64,000 bases of DNA, taken from positions 28,973 through 92,972 of the forward strand of contig NZ_UYYD01000009.1 in NCBI RefSeq assembly GCF_900625105.1. Reading direction: 5' to 3'. Every line of letters begins with the position of its first letter. Positions within the stretch are counted from its first letter, which is position 1. This stretch comes from Agathobaculum sp. Marseille-P7918. Its GTDB lineage: Bacteria; Bacillota; Clostridia; Oscillospirales; Butyricicoccaceae. This document shows positions 1 to 8,597 of the stretch, piece after piece. The position numbers and the translations under genes are program-made. The notes below the pieces were generated by a model, which saw nothing but the letters and a program-made list of their open reading frames with translations, had not been told where the DNA came from and did not search any database.

Positions 1-165
1 GATTTTACGCAAGCAGAAATGGCCGAGAAGATGGGTATTTCACGTGGAACGTATCGAAAAATCGAAGATAATCCGGAAAGCGCTACGGTAAAACAGGCAA
101 AACAGATTGCTGACATTACCCAAATTTCCATCAACGATATTTTTTTCTCCAATATATCTACTTAA
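1..165 (+). CDS. XRE-type HTH regulator, C-terminal part (5' end outside window)
   Basis: The open frame enters from the window edge and ends with TAA at 163-165. The visible 54 residues hold a helix-turn-helix of the Cro/cI (XRE) type: QAEMAEKMGISRGTYRKIE, followed by the usual acidic/NP loop and a helix ending DIFF. Such proteins bind operator DNA as phage repressor or Cro-like switches. It lies just before another small regulator and the early replication genes, which suits a lysogeny or early control role. The start and full length cannot be seen. Confidence 0.75.
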   Translation, partial: DFTQAEMAEKMGISRGTYRKIEDNPESATVKQAKQIADITQISINDIFFSNIST

Positions 166-202
166 AGTAGATAGTGGCGAGAAGAAGGCAGGTGAAACAA
201 AA

Positions 203-457
203 ATGACCGTTTTACATGACAGAAACAGCCATAAAGTTGGAAGACCCAGAAATCTATCGGCTGAGATGGCCAGATACGGCGTAAAAAATTCAGATATTCA
301 AAAACTGCTTTCTTGCACGGATAAAACTGTAAGAAACAAAATTGACGGTGTGACCGAGTTTTCTGTCGCAGAAGCCCTTAAAATTCGGAATGTATTTTTT
401 CCTGGCCTACGGATTGAATATTTGTTTGCTATCACAGATGAAATTAGGAATAAATAA
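203..457 (+). CDS. small HTH-like phage regulator
   Basis: An 84-residue protein. The ATG at 203 is preferred over an in-frame ATG at 107 because it follows a purine-rich GCAGGTGA ribosome binding site and avoids overlap with the upstream gene. The middle (GVKNSDIQKLLSCTDKTVRN) looks like a helix-turn-helix in which a sensing helix is followed by a recognition helix. The C-terminus (FPGLRIEYLF) is typical of small Cro-like clostridial phage proteins. Together with the preceding XRE gene it probably forms the genetic switch or an early antirepressor pair. Role is inferred from fold and place only. Confidence 0.6.
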   Translation: MTVLHDRNSHKVGRPRNLSAEMARYGVKNSDIQKLLSCTDKTVRNKIDGVTEFSVAEALKIRNVFFPGLRIEYLFAITDEIRNK

Positions 458-460
458 ACA

Positions 461-492
461 AAAACGCCTGTGGTGCTACACAGACGTTTTGC
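461..492 (+). terminator. rho-independent terminator after the small regulators
   Basis: An inverted repeat AAAACGCCTGTG / CACAGACGTTTT around a six-base loop begins just after the stop codon at 457. It closes the regulator transcript before the non-coding stretch. Confidence 0.65.
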
Positions 493-1164
493 CCCCTAAT
501 TTTTCACCCGGATTCGGTTGCAGAAGCAGTAGAGCGAAATATGCAAATGCAAAACGGAATATGCACCCGCATCTGTTGGTTCGCGCTCCTGAACAGTCAT
601 TTTATTAGTGACGCTCATTACTCGCATATACTGTCGGCATTGGCCCCATGCGCAGTAACGCACGAAAACTGCTTCACATGCAAAGCACCCATGTTTCTAT
701 GGCCGTTGTCTCATTTTACGGTTTGGGTTCCGCGAAAGAAGCCCTTCGCATCAACGATAAACTGATCTCCGCCATCAGCTTATCCCGGGAACGGGCAACT
801 TCAAAATTTTGGTCAATTTGATGACCCCCTTATTGAAGCGTTGCCATAAAAGGCCGTTTCTATTTTAAGAAAAATTTTACATAAAGTCAACAAAAAATAT
901 TAAAATGCGCAATGCTATTACGCTGAAAAAGCTCTTGACGAGATTTATCCGTAGCTGCTGAAGTGGATAGGAGGTGACCATTTACGAAATACAGTAGCAT
1001 TCACGACAATTCTCGCCTTGCTATACGAAATCCTGTATAACCAGACGGGTAGCAAACTCTATCGCGCGGCGAGAAAGATATTTACTATCGCCACCGCAAT
1101 AGGCATCGTTATTGAAATTGCCAGATTGGCATAGGCGGTTAGGAGTATAGAAAGGAGGACACTC
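493..1164. other. stretch without a confident gene
   Basis: About 670 bases of mixed composition. One open frame of 57 codons (648-821, plus strand) has no ribosome binding site and no recognisable family. A strong AGGAGGTGA ribosome binding site lies at 969-977, but the frame behind it (to a TAG at about 1137, encoding a short hydrophobic helix) has no ATG/GTG at the right distance. This may be a degenerate small membrane-protein gene. No hairpin or repeat of note was seen. Early phage promoters probably lie here. Confidence 0.4.
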
Positions 1165-1356
1165 ATGTCCGAAACATATAAAGTCACGGACGCGGCCAAG
1201 CGCATGGGCATTGCGCCGGAGACGCTGCGCACCATGATGGTCCGCAAAGAGCTGCCGTTTGGCGCAACGCATCGCATGCCGAGCGGCAGGCGCATCTACA
1301 TCATTCCGCGTGAGGCGTTCGACCGGTTTATGGCAGGAGAGGGGGCGAATCCGTGA
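1165..1356 (+). CDS. excisionase/MerR-like HTH protein
   Basis: A 63-residue protein behind a strong AAAGGAGG site. It consists of a winged-helix DNA-binding unit of the MerR/Xis type: VTDAAKRMGIAPETLRTMM followed by a basic wing (MPSGRRIYIIPREAF). Proteins of this type bend DNA next to att sites or regulate early phage genes. It overlaps the next gene by four bases (start GTG inside the stop region), so the two are translationally coupled. Its distance from the integrase genes at the far end of the window argues for a regulatory rather than excision role, but this is not settled. Confidence 0.65.
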   Translation: MSETYKVTDAAKRMGIAPETLRTMMVRKELPFGATHRMPSGRRIYIIPREAFDRFMAGEGANP

Positions 1357-1568
1357 AACGCTACGCCCTTTGGCTGCTGATTCCGTTTGCGGTCGCAGCT
1401 GCGTCGGACTGCGGCGCGCCGGTCACTGTACTCGCATGGATCGCGCTGGGCTGGTGCATCGGCACGCTCGCATTGCTCGAGCGGTACCGCCGCCGCGCAG
1501 AGCAGGCACGGCAGCAGCGTCTGAGCCACATGCGCCACGAAGCATGGGAGGATAACCATGCCTCATGA
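1353..1568 (+). CDS. small membrane protein (phage)
   Basis: A 71-residue protein with a GTG start overlapping the stop of the preceding gene. The N-terminal 45 residues are hydrophobic and form two short membrane helices (YALWLLIPFAVAAA and VLAWIALGWCIGTLALL). The rest is a basic, glutamine-rich cytoplasmic tail. No family was recognised. It is coupled to the HTH gene upstream and stands before the AbrB-type regulator. Functions such as superinfection exclusion or host-membrane interference are possible but unsupported. Confidence 0.5.
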   Translation: MKRYALWLLIPFAVAAASDCGAPVTVLAWIALGWCIGTLALLERYRRRAEQARQQRLSHMRHEAWEDNHAS

Positions 1569-1623
1569 AAAAGCCGCCTCGGAACGGCAATTCCAAAGGC
1601 GGCAAAGCAAAATACTTCACTGA
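1558..1623 (+). CDS. possible 21-residue ORF with good RBS
   Basis: ATG at 1558 follows GGGAGGATAACC, a good ribosome binding site, and the frame runs 21 codons, overlapping the end of the preceding gene. The same DNA contains an inverted repeat GCCGCC/GGCGGC (about 1572-1600), so it may instead act as an attenuator or leader before the AbrB-type gene at 1653. Confidence 0.25.
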   Translation: MPHEKAASERQFQRRQSKILH

Positions 1624-1652
1624 TAGAATACCACAAGGAGAGGATTTGTCAA

Positions 1653-1910
1653 ATGAAATCGACTGGAATTGTGCGTCGTGTGGACGAGCTGGGCCGCATC
1701 GTATTGCCCAAGGAGCTGCGCGACACCATGGAAATACCGGAAAAGACGCCGCTTGCGATCTTCGTGGACGGTGAGGATATCATTCTGCGCAAGTACGGCC
1801 GCAGCTGCGTGTTCTGCGGCGGAGAGGACGAGCTGTTCGACTTTTTCGACCGCCCGATCTGCGAGAAGTATGCGCATCAGATCGCGGCCGGGCTGAAAGG
1901 GGAGGCGTGA
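1653..1910 (+). CDS. AbrB/SpoVT-like transition-state regulator
   Basis: An 85-residue protein that begins with the swapped-hairpin AbrB DNA-binding domain: MKSTGIVRRVDELGRIVLPK then a second strand with PLAIFVDGEDIILRKY. The C-terminal part carries a CVFCGGEDEL segment and another cysteine (possible zinc binding), as in the short AbrB proteins widespread in Clostridia and their phages. These act as homodimeric or tetrameric DNA-binding regulators. It precedes the replication genes by one base, so it heads or belongs to the same operon and may control it. Confidence 0.85.
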   Translation: MKSTGIVRRVDELGRIVLPKELRDTMEIPEKTPLAIFVDGEDIILRKYGRSCVFCGGEDELFDFFDRPICEKYAHQIAAGLKGEA

Positions 1911-1911
1911 C

Positions 1912-3225
1912 ATGGACAAGCCTGTCAAAATCGCCCGGCTGGAGACCGAGAACATCAAGCGCGTCCGCGCGGTCGCGCTCGCGCCGGCGGAAACCGGTCT
2001 GACCATCATCGGCGGCGACAACAATCAGGGCAAGACTTCGGTGCTGGACGCGATCGCATGGGCGCTCGGCGGGGAGCGCTTCCGTCCGTCGCAGGCGGCG
2101 CGGGAAGGCTCGGCGGTTCCGCCCCATCTCAAGGTTACGCTGTCCAACGGCATCGTAGTCGAGCGCAAGGGCAAGAACAGCAGCCTGACGGTTGTTGATC
2201 CGTCTGGTAACCGGGCGGGACAGCAGTTGCTCAATGCGTTCGTCGAGCAGCTTGCGCTCGATCTGCCGCGCTTTTTGCAGATGAGTGACCGCGAAAAGGC
2301 GGACACGCTGCTGCAGATCATTGGCGTGGGGGAGCAGCTTGCTGTGCTCGAACAGAAGGAACGCGAGCTGTACAACCAGCGCCACGCGATTGGCCAGATC
2401 GCAGACCAGAAAGAGAAATACGCCAAGGAACAGACCTTCTGGCCGGACGCGCCCCGTGATTTGGTTTCGGCCAGCGACTTGATCGCCCGCCAGCAGGACA
2501 TCCTCGCACGCAATGGGGAAAATCAGCACAAGCGGGCGATGGCGGACATGCTCGCACAGCAGGTGGACACGCTCCAGCACAAGGTAACTGACCTTGCCGC
2601 ACAGCTGCGTCAGGCGCAGGAGCTTCTTGCCGCCAAGTCTGCCGATCTTACGACCGCGCGCAAGACGGCGGAGCAGCTGCATGACGAATCGACCGAGGAA
2701 CTTGAGCGCAGCATCCGCGAGATCGACACGATCAACGCCAAGGTGCGCGACAACCTGAACCGTGAGAAGGCCGAGGAGGATGCCCTCGGCTACCGCGAGC
2801 AGTACGATCATCTGACGGACGATCTGGAGCAGACACGGCAGGCCAAACGCGACCTGCTTTCCGGCGCCAAGCTGCCGCTGGATGGCCTGAGCGTAGAGGA
2901 TGGCGCGCTTACTTATCAGGGGCAGAAGTGGGACAACATGTCGGGCAGTGACCAGCTGCGCGTTGCGACCGCGATCGTGCGCTGTCTCAATCCGCAGTGC
3001 GGGTTCGTGCTGCTCGACAAGCTCGAGCAGATGGATTTGCACACGCTGCACGATTTCTGCGCATGGCTGGAAGCCGAGGGCTTGCAGGCGATCGCCACCC
3101 GCGTGTCTACTGGTGACGAGTGCTCGATCATCATTGAGGATGGCTATGTCAAGGGTGCGGAGCGTCCGCTGCCGGACGCACCGATGCCCGCACAAAAAAC
3201 GACTTGGAAATCAGGTGAATTTTAA
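1912..3225 (+). CDS. SbcC/Rad50-like AAA ATPase, phage recombination
   Basis: A 437-residue protein with the layout of a small SMC/Rad50-type ATPase. The Walker A motif GGDNNQGKTS sits near residue 34, a charged coiled-coil spans about residues 150-320, and the C-terminal half-domain has a signature-like NMSGSDQL and Walker B region FVLLDKLEQM. Such phage proteins are thought to process or hold DNA ends during recombination and replication. It overlaps the next gene by one base (TAATG) and starts the replication/recombination operon. No nuclease partner of SbcD type is visible in the window. Confidence 0.8.
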   Translation: MDKPVKIARLETENIKRVRAVALAPAETGLTIIGGDNNQGKTSVLDAIAWALGGERFRPSQAAREGSAVPPHLKVTLSNGIVVERKGKNSSLTVVDPSGNRAGQQLLNAFVEQLALDLPRFLQMSDREKADTLLQIIGVGEQLAVLEQKERELYNQRHAIGQIADQKEKYAKEQTFWPDAPRDLVSASDLIARQQDILARNGENQHKRAMADMLAQQVDTLQHKVTDLAAQLRQAQELLAAKSADLTTARKTAEQLHDESTEELERSIREIDTINAKVRDNLNREKAEEDALGYREQYDHLTDDLEQTRQAKRDLLSGAKLPLDGLSVEDGALTYQGQKWDNMSGSDQLRVATAIVRCLNPQCGFVLLDKLEQMDLHTLHDFCAWLEAEGLQAIATRVSTGDECSIIIEDGYVKGAERPLPDAPMPAQKTTWKSGEF

Positions 3226-4271
3226 TGGAGATCATTCGAGGAAAATTGCCGGGTGCGCTCAAGGTCGTCGTGTACGGCCCGGAAGGAATCGGAAAATCCA
3301 CTTTTGCATCGCAGTTCCCGGGTCCGCTGTTTATCGACACCGAGGGCAGCACGCGGCACATGGACGTTGCCCGCACTCCCAAGCCCACCAGCTGGCCGAT
3401 TCTGCTCGGTCTGGTCGGCGAGGTGATCCGCGACCCGTCGCTGTGCCGCACGCTGGTGGTTGACACGATGGACTGGGCCGAACTGATGTGCACGCAATAT
3501 GTCTGCGACAAATACCAGAAGAAGAGCATCGAGGAATTTGGCTACGGCAAGGGCTATACCTATCTGTCCGAAGAATTCGGGCGGCTGCTCAACCAGTTGA
3601 GCGAAGCCGTGGAGCGCGGCGTGCACGTCGTCGTCACCGCGCACGCCAAGATGCGCAAATTCGAGCAGCCGGACGAGCTGGGCGCATACGACCGCTGGGA
3701 GATGAAGCTCTCGTCCAAGACCGCGCCGCTCGTCAAGGAGTGGGCGGACATGGTGCTGTTTGCGAATTACAAGACCTATGCCGTCAAGACCGAGGGCGGC
3801 AAGGTCAAGGGGCAGGGCGGGGAGCGCCGCATGTACACGGCGCACCACCCCTGCTGGGACGCGAAAAACCGCTTCGGCCTTGCGCCCGAACTGCCGTTTG
3901 CTTATGCAGAGATCGCGTCCGTCATCGGGGAAATGCCGTCGAATTCTGAACCTACGGCGCAGAATGAACCGAAACCGGTCAATTCTCCGGACAACCCGCC
4001 GCACAAAGTAGAGGGTGTTTGCGCGCCCCGGCAGGACGACGGCCTTGTGCTGGACATTCCGGACGGCATCCCGCAAGCACTCGCCGACCTGATGCGCGCA
4101 AACAACGTTACCGCAACCGACATCCAGACCGCCGTTTCCGCCAAGGGGTATTTTCCGCTTGGCATGGAGATCACGGATTATCCCAAGGACTTCATTGACG
4201 GCTGTCTGATCGGCGCGTGGGATCAGTTGTATCAGGTCATCCTGCAGGAGCGCAAAAATATCCCGTTTTAA
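3225..4271 (+). CDS. AAA_24-type phage nucleotide-binding protein (Sak4-like)
   Basis: A 348-residue RecA-like P-loop protein with Walker A GPEGIGKST (residues 19-27) and a Walker B-like strand TLVVDTMDW. This family is frequent in siphovirus replication modules next to a DUF669 protein and is considered a single-strand annealing or RecA-like recombination factor. The C-terminal third is poorly conserved and proline-rich before a final helical domain. It follows the SbcC-like gene by overlap and precedes the DUF669 gene by 18 bases with its own AAAGGAGG site. Confidence 0.8.
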   Translation: MEIIRGKLPGALKVVVYGPEGIGKSTFASQFPGPLFIDTEGSTRHMDVARTPKPTSWPILLGLVGEVIRDPSLCRTLVVDTMDWAELMCTQYVCDKYQKKSIEEFGYGKGYTYLSEEFGRLLNQLSEAVERGVHVVVTAHAKMRKFEQPDELGAYDRWEMKLSSKTAPLVKEWADMVLFANYKTYAVKTEGGKVKGQGGERRMYTAHHPCWDAKNRFGLAPELPFAYAEIASVIGEMPSNSEPTAQNEPKPVNSPDNPPHKVEGVCAPRQDDGLVLDIPDGIPQALADLMRANNVTATDIQTAVSAKGYFPLGMEITDYPKDFIDGCLIGAWDQLYQVILQERKNIPF

Positions 4272-4289
4272 CAAAGGAGGAGTTTACCC

Positions 4290-4769
4290 ATGAATGACAC
4301 CACAATGGAACGCGAACTCGGCTGGGAAGACGAGATCGAAAACGAAGGCAGCCCGCGCCGCGTGCTGGAAGCGGGAGAATATCCGTTTACCGTAGAGAGC
4401 TTTGAACGCGCCCGCTTTGGCGGTTCGGAAAAGGTGCCGCCCTGTCCGCAGGCGATCGTGCATCTGCGCATCGACACGCCGGAAGGTCCGGCGAACATCA
4501 ACGTCAATCTGTTCCTGCATACCCGCTTCGAGTGGAAGCTGTGCCAGTTTTTCACCTGCCTCGGCCTACGCCAGCACGGGGAAAAGCTGCGCATGAACTG
4601 GCAGGCGGTGACTGGACGCACCGGCCGCTGCAAGGTGACCAAGCGTACTTATAAAGACCGTAACGGCGTTGATCGTGAGGCCAATGATGTAGACGAATTC
4701 CTCGACCCGGCGGGTGCGCCCGCTGTGTCGTCCGCACCGCAGAGCGGCTTTACACCGGGGGCGTTTTAA
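4290..4769 (+). CDS. DUF669 phage protein, probable ssDNA-binding partner
   Basis: A 159-residue protein behind AAAGGAGGAG. It has the DUF669 pattern: an N-terminal LEAGEYPFTVESFERARF strand pair, a central NVNLFLHTRFEWKL, and a C-terminal OB-like segment GRCKVTKRTYKDRNG with a flexible proline/alanine tail ending in the acidic-aromatic GFTPGAF. DUF669 proteins are found beside AAA_24 recombinases and helicases and are presumed single-strand binding proteins. The TAA stop is directly followed by the TTG start of the helicase, so the two are coupled. Confidence 0.8.
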   Translation: MNDTTMERELGWEDEIENEGSPRRVLEAGEYPFTVESFERARFGGSEKVPPCPQAIVHLRIDTPEGPANINVNLFLHTRFEWKLCQFFTCLGLRQHGEKLRMNWQAVTGRTGRCKVTKRTYKDRNGVDREANDVDEFLDPAGAPAVSSAPQSGFTPGAF

Positions 4770-6350
4770 TTGGAGCTTCGACCGTATCAACTGGAAGCGC
4801 GCGAGGCGGTCGAGCGGGAGTGGGAGCAGGGGCGTCACCGCACCCTGCTCGTGCTGCCCACGGGCTGCGGCAAGACGATTGTGTTCGCCAAAATCACCGA
4901 AGACCGGGTGCGCGCGGGCGACCGTGTGCTTATTCTGGCACACCGCGGGGAACTGCTGGAGCAGGCATCCGACAAGATCGGCAAAGCGACCGGCCTTGGC
5001 TGCGCGACCGAAAAGGCGGAGGAAAGCTGCCTCGGCAGCTGGTTCCGCGTGGTGGTCGGCTCGGTGCAGACACTCATGCGCCCGCAGCGGCTCGCGCAGT
5101 TCGACCCGCATTACTTTGATACCATCATCATTGACGAAGCGCATCACGCAATTTCGGACAGCTACGGGCGTATCCTCGACCACTTCGGGGATGCCCGCGT
5201 GCTGGGCGTGACCGCGACGCCTGACCGCGGCGATATGCGCAACCTCGGCAGCGTGTTCGAATCGCTGGCTTATGAATACACACTGCCCAAGGCAATCCGC
5301 GAGGGCTATCTATCGCCCATTCAGGCGCTGACCATTCCGCTGGGGCTGGATCTGTCCGGGGTAGGGATGCAGTCGGGCGATTTCAAGGCGTCCGACCTCG
5401 GCAATGCCCTTGACCCGTACCTGTATCAGATCGCGGAGGAAATGGTGAAGCACTGCATGGATCGCAAAACTGTGGTTTTTCTGCCGCTCGTTAAGACCTC
5501 GCAGAAGTTCCGCGATATTCTGTGCGGCTTCGGGTTCCGTGCGGCCGAGGTCAACGGCGAAAGCCCGGATCGCGCCGAAACCCTTGCAGCCTTTGAGCGC
5601 GGGGACTATAACGTGCTGTGCAATTCAATGCTGCTGACCGAGGGCTGGGACTGTCCAAGCGTGGACTGTATCGTTGTGCTGCGTCCGACCAAGGTGCGCA
5701 GCCTGTACAGCCAGATGGTCGGCCGCGGCACACGCCTGTTCCCGGGCAAGGAGCATTTGCTGCTGCTCGACTTCCTGTGGCATACCGAGCGGCACGAGCT
5801 GTGCCACCCGGCGCACCTGATCTGCGAAAACCAAGAGGTCGCCCAGCGCATGACCGAAAATATTGAGGCTGCCGGCGCGCCGGTGGACATTGAGGAAGCG
5901 GAACAGACCGCCAGTGAGGAAGTGGTCGCAGCGCGCGAGGAGGCGCTCGCCAAGCAGCTGCACCAAATGCGTAGCCGCAAGAGCCGTCTGGTCGATCCGC
6001 TGCAATTCGAGATGTCCATTCAGGCCGAGGATTTGTCCGGCTATGTGCCCGCATTCGGCTGGGAGATGGCGCCCGCAAGCGACAAGCAGCGCAGCGCGCT
6101 CGAAAAGTGGGGCATTCTGCCGGATGAGATCGACAATGCCGGAAAAGCGGCCAAGCTGCTCGATCGGCTCAGCGCACGCCGAGCGGAAGGGCTGACCACC
6201 CCGAAACAGATCCGTTTTCTCGAGGGACGCGGCTTCCAGCACGTCGGCACATGGCAGTTTGAAACGGCAAAGAACCTGATCGACCGCATTGCCGCCAATG
6301 GCTGGCGCATCCCGCATGACATCAATCCGAGTGAGTATATAGGAGCATAA
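4770..6350 (+). CDS. DEAD/DEAH-box superfamily 2 helicase
   Basis: A 526-residue helicase. The TTG start at 4770 abuts the preceding stop. Motif Q/I region RPYQLEA with Walker A LPTGCGKT (residues 29-36), motif II IIDEAHH near residue 118, motif III GVTATPDRGD, and motif VI QMVGRGTRLFPGK are all present, so the two RecA-like lobes look intact. A C-terminal helical region (about 400-526) is specific to phage members. It probably unwinds DNA for replication or recombination alongside the primase that follows immediately (ATG at 6351). Confidence 0.9.
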   Translation: MELRPYQLEAREAVEREWEQGRHRTLLVLPTGCGKTIVFAKITEDRVRAGDRVLILAHRGELLEQASDKIGKATGLGCATEKAEESCLGSWFRVVVGSVQTLMRPQRLAQFDPHYFDTIIIDEAHHAISDSYGRILDHFGDARVLGVTATPDRGDMRNLGSVFESLAYEYTLPKAIREGYLSPIQALTIPLGLDLSGVGMQSGDFKASDLGNALDPYLYQIAEEMVKHCMDRKTVVFLPLVKTSQKFRDILCGFGFRAAEVNGESPDRAETLAAFERGDYNVLCNSMLLTEGWDCPSVDCIVVLRPTKVRSLYSQMVGRGTRLFPGKEHLLLLDFLWHTERHELCHPAHLICENQEVAQRMTENIEAAGAPVDIEEAEQTASEEVVAAREEALAKQLHQMRSRKSRLVDPLQFEMSIQAEDLSGYVPAFGWEMAPASDKQRSALEKWGILPDEIDNAGKAAKLLDRLSARRAEGLTTPKQIRFLEGRGFQHVGTWQFETAKNLIDRIAANGWRIPHDINPSEYIGA

Positions 6351-8597
6351 ATGGAACGAAATGAGCTGGACCTGAAACAGGCGCTCGCTTACATCGAGCC
6401 GATGAGCCTTTCTTATCAGGAGTGGATCGGTGTCGGCATGGGACTGAAGGAAGCAGGACTTCCGGTTTCCGTATGGGACGAATGGTCGAGACGGGACGCG
6501 CGCCGGTATCACGCCGGCGAGTGTGCCCGCAAATGGGAGACCTTTCGCGGGACAGGCAACCCGATCACGGCGGGTACGATCGTGCAGATGGCGCTTTCCA
6601 GAGGCTGGCGGCTGGAACGAGACGGCGGGCATGAACTGGGCTGGGAAGCGGAGATCGGCGCGAAGGACGACCCGTATCGAGTTGTTGATCCGCACTGGGT
6701 CGAGGGACGCGACCTTGCAGAACCGAAGGACTGGTATCCCGCGCAGCAGCTCATCACCTATCTGGAGACGCTGTTCGACTCGACCGAGACAGTCGGCTAT
6801 GTGACGCGCAGCTTCGAGAAGGACGGCAAGTACATGCCGACCAAGGGCGATTGGTCGCGCACGGCGGGCAGGCTGATCGAAGAGCTGTCCCGCTGCAAGG
6901 ATGACGTGGGCGCGGTGCTGGGCGATTACAACCCGGCAGTCGGCGCGTGGATCCGCTTTAACCCGCTTGACGGCAAGGGCGTGCGCAACGAGAACGTGAC
7001 CGATTTCCGGTATGCGCTGGTTGAGTGCGACGGCATGGAGCTCGAGCGGCAGAACGCGCTCATCCGGGAGCTGGAGCTGCCGGTGGCGTGTCTGGTGCAC
7101 TCGGGCGGTAAAAGTCTGCACGCCATTGTCCATATCGACGCTGCGGACTACAACGAGTACCGCAGCCGGGTGGAATACTTGTATGCGGTCTGCCGCCGCA
7201 ACGGGCTGGAACTCGACCAGCAGAACCGCAACCCCTCGCGCCTGTCCCGTATGCCGGGCGTGATGCGCGGCGGCAAAAAGCAGTACTTGATCGACGTCAA
7301 TATCGGCAAGGCGAACTTTGTAGAGTGGAAGGATTGGATCGAGAGCGTGACCGACGATCTGCCCGACCCGGAGAGTATGTCCGAGGTGTGGGATCATCTG
7401 CCCGACCTTGCGCCGCCGCTGATCGAAGGCGTGCTGCGGCAGGGGCATAAGATGCTGCTTGCCGGACCGTCCAAAGCGGGCAAATCGTTCGGCCTGATTG
7501 AATTGGTCATTGCGCTGGCCGAAGGGCGCGACTGGCTGGGCTTTTCCTGCGCACAGGGGCGCGTGCTGTATGTCAATCTGGAACTCGACCGCGCGTCCTG
7601 TCTGCACCGCTTCCGCGACGTATACGATAAGCTGGGCTGGCCGCCGCGGCACCTGTCCAATATCGACATCTGGAACCTGCGCGGCAAGGCGATCCCGATG
7701 GACAAGCTCGCACCCAAGCTGATCCGCCGCGCGCTCAAGAAGGAGTACATTGCGGTCGTGATCGACCCGATCTATAAGATCATCACGGGCGACGAGAACA
7801 GTGCCGACCAGATGGCGGCGTTCTGCAACCAGTTCGACCTGGTCTGCACCGAGCTGGGCTGCGCGGTGATCTACTGTCACCACCATTCCAAGGGCAATCA
7901 GGGCGGCAAGCGCTCGATGGACCGTGCGAGTGGTTCGGGCGTGTTTGCCCGCGACCCGGACGCGCTGCTCGACCTCATTGAACTGGACATCAGCGACGAC
8001 TTGCGCAAACAGCTGGAAAACAACGCGGTCTGCAAGGTGTGCGGTGCGGCGCTCGAAGCTGCAGGGCGGTCGGATGATGTGTCGCAGGATACGCTGTGCA
8101 GCCAGCGGGAGGCGCTGGACGCCTGCAAACGGCTGCTGCCGGGCACGGCCTATAACGCGTTGCTGGACGCCGTCGCAGACACCCGGCGCGAGGTACAGGC
8201 GCGCACGGCATGGCGCATTGAGGGCACGCTGCGCGAGTTCCCGCGGTTCCCGCCGGTCAACCTCTGGTTCGAGTTCCCGCTGCATCGGCCGGATCATAGC
8301 GGTCTGCTGGCGGATATCAAGCCGGACAGCGACGCGCCTGCGTGGAAGCGCGGCAGCAAGGATCACAAGCCGGTCGATAAACGGCAGGAGCGGCTGAACA
8401 AACTGGAGAGTGCATTTGCCGCATGCGATCTGGAAGGCAAGGGCGAAGTCAGCATTGCCGATCTGGCCGAATACTGTGGGCTGAGCCGCAACACCGTCAA
8501 GGCGCATGTGGACGAGCACCCCGGTTTTGCACGGCAAAAAGACGGTACAGTGCGCAGGGTGTCAGACTGTCAAAATCAAATTGACACCCCTTTTTGA
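6351..8597 (+). CDS. phage primase-helicase (PriCT_2 plus AAA_25/RepA-like) with C-terminal wHTH
   Basis: A 748-residue replication protein. Residues 1-80 match the PriCT_2 type (YIEPMSLSYQEWIGVGMGLK, then KWETFRGTG). Residues about 150-330 resemble a primase-like domain (CLVHSGGKSLHAIVHID). A RecA/RepA-type P-loop follows (AGPSKAGKSF near residue 370, Walker B-like AVVIDPIY, then IYCHHHSKG). The last 70 residues form a winged helix (VSIADLAEYCGLSRNTVKAHVDE). The fusion suggests one protein that recognises an origin, unwinds it and primes it. The repeat cluster starting inside its last 40 bases may be what the winged helix binds (inference). Confidence 0.85.
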   Translation: MERNELDLKQALAYIEPMSLSYQEWIGVGMGLKEAGLPVSVWDEWSRRDARRYHAGECARKWETFRGTGNPITAGTIVQMALSRGWRLERDGGHELGWEAEIGAKDDPYRVVDPHWVEGRDLAEPKDWYPAQQLITYLETLFDSTETVGYVTRSFEKDGKYMPTKGDWSRTAGRLIEELSRCKDDVGAVLGDYNPAVGAWIRFNPLDGKGVRNENVTDFRYALVECDGMELERQNALIRELELPVACLVHSGGKSLHAIVHIDAADYNEYRSRVEYLYAVCRRNGLELDQQNRNPSRLSRMPGVMRGGKKQYLIDVNIGKANFVEWKDWIESVTDDLPDPESMSEVWDHLPDLAPPLIEGVLRQGHKMLLAGPSKAGKSFGLIELVIALAEGRDWLGFSCAQGRVLYVNLELDRASCLHRFRDVYDKLGWPPRHLSNIDIWNLRGKAIPMDKLAPKLIRRALKKEYIAVVIDPIYKIITGDENSADQMAAFCNQFDLVCTELGCAVIYCHHHSKGNQGGKRSMDRASGSGVFARDPDALLDLIELDISDDLRKQLENNAVCKVCGAALEAAGRSDDVSQDTLCSQREALDACKRLLPGTAYNALLDAVADTRREVQARTAWRIEGTLREFPRFPPVNLWFEFPLHRPDHSGLLADIKPDSDAPAWKRGSKDHKPVDKRQERLNKLESAFAACDLEGKGEVSIADLAEYCGLSRNTVKAHVDEHPGFARQKDGTVRRVSDCQNQIDTPF

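Noticed and set aside
648..821. 57-codon ORF in the early region
   Set aside because: No ribosome binding site, no homologous pattern; kept only as part of the gene-free stretch.
982..1137. Small membrane-protein gene after the AGGAGGTGA at 969
   Set aside because: No ATG, GTG or TTG at a usable distance; the frame could be a decayed gene.
5625..8537. A 970-codon open frame on the minus strand
   Set aside because: It is antisense to the helicase and primase genes, whose motifs are intact. Long antisense frames arise from the high-GC codon pattern. No motif or ribosome binding site was found in it.
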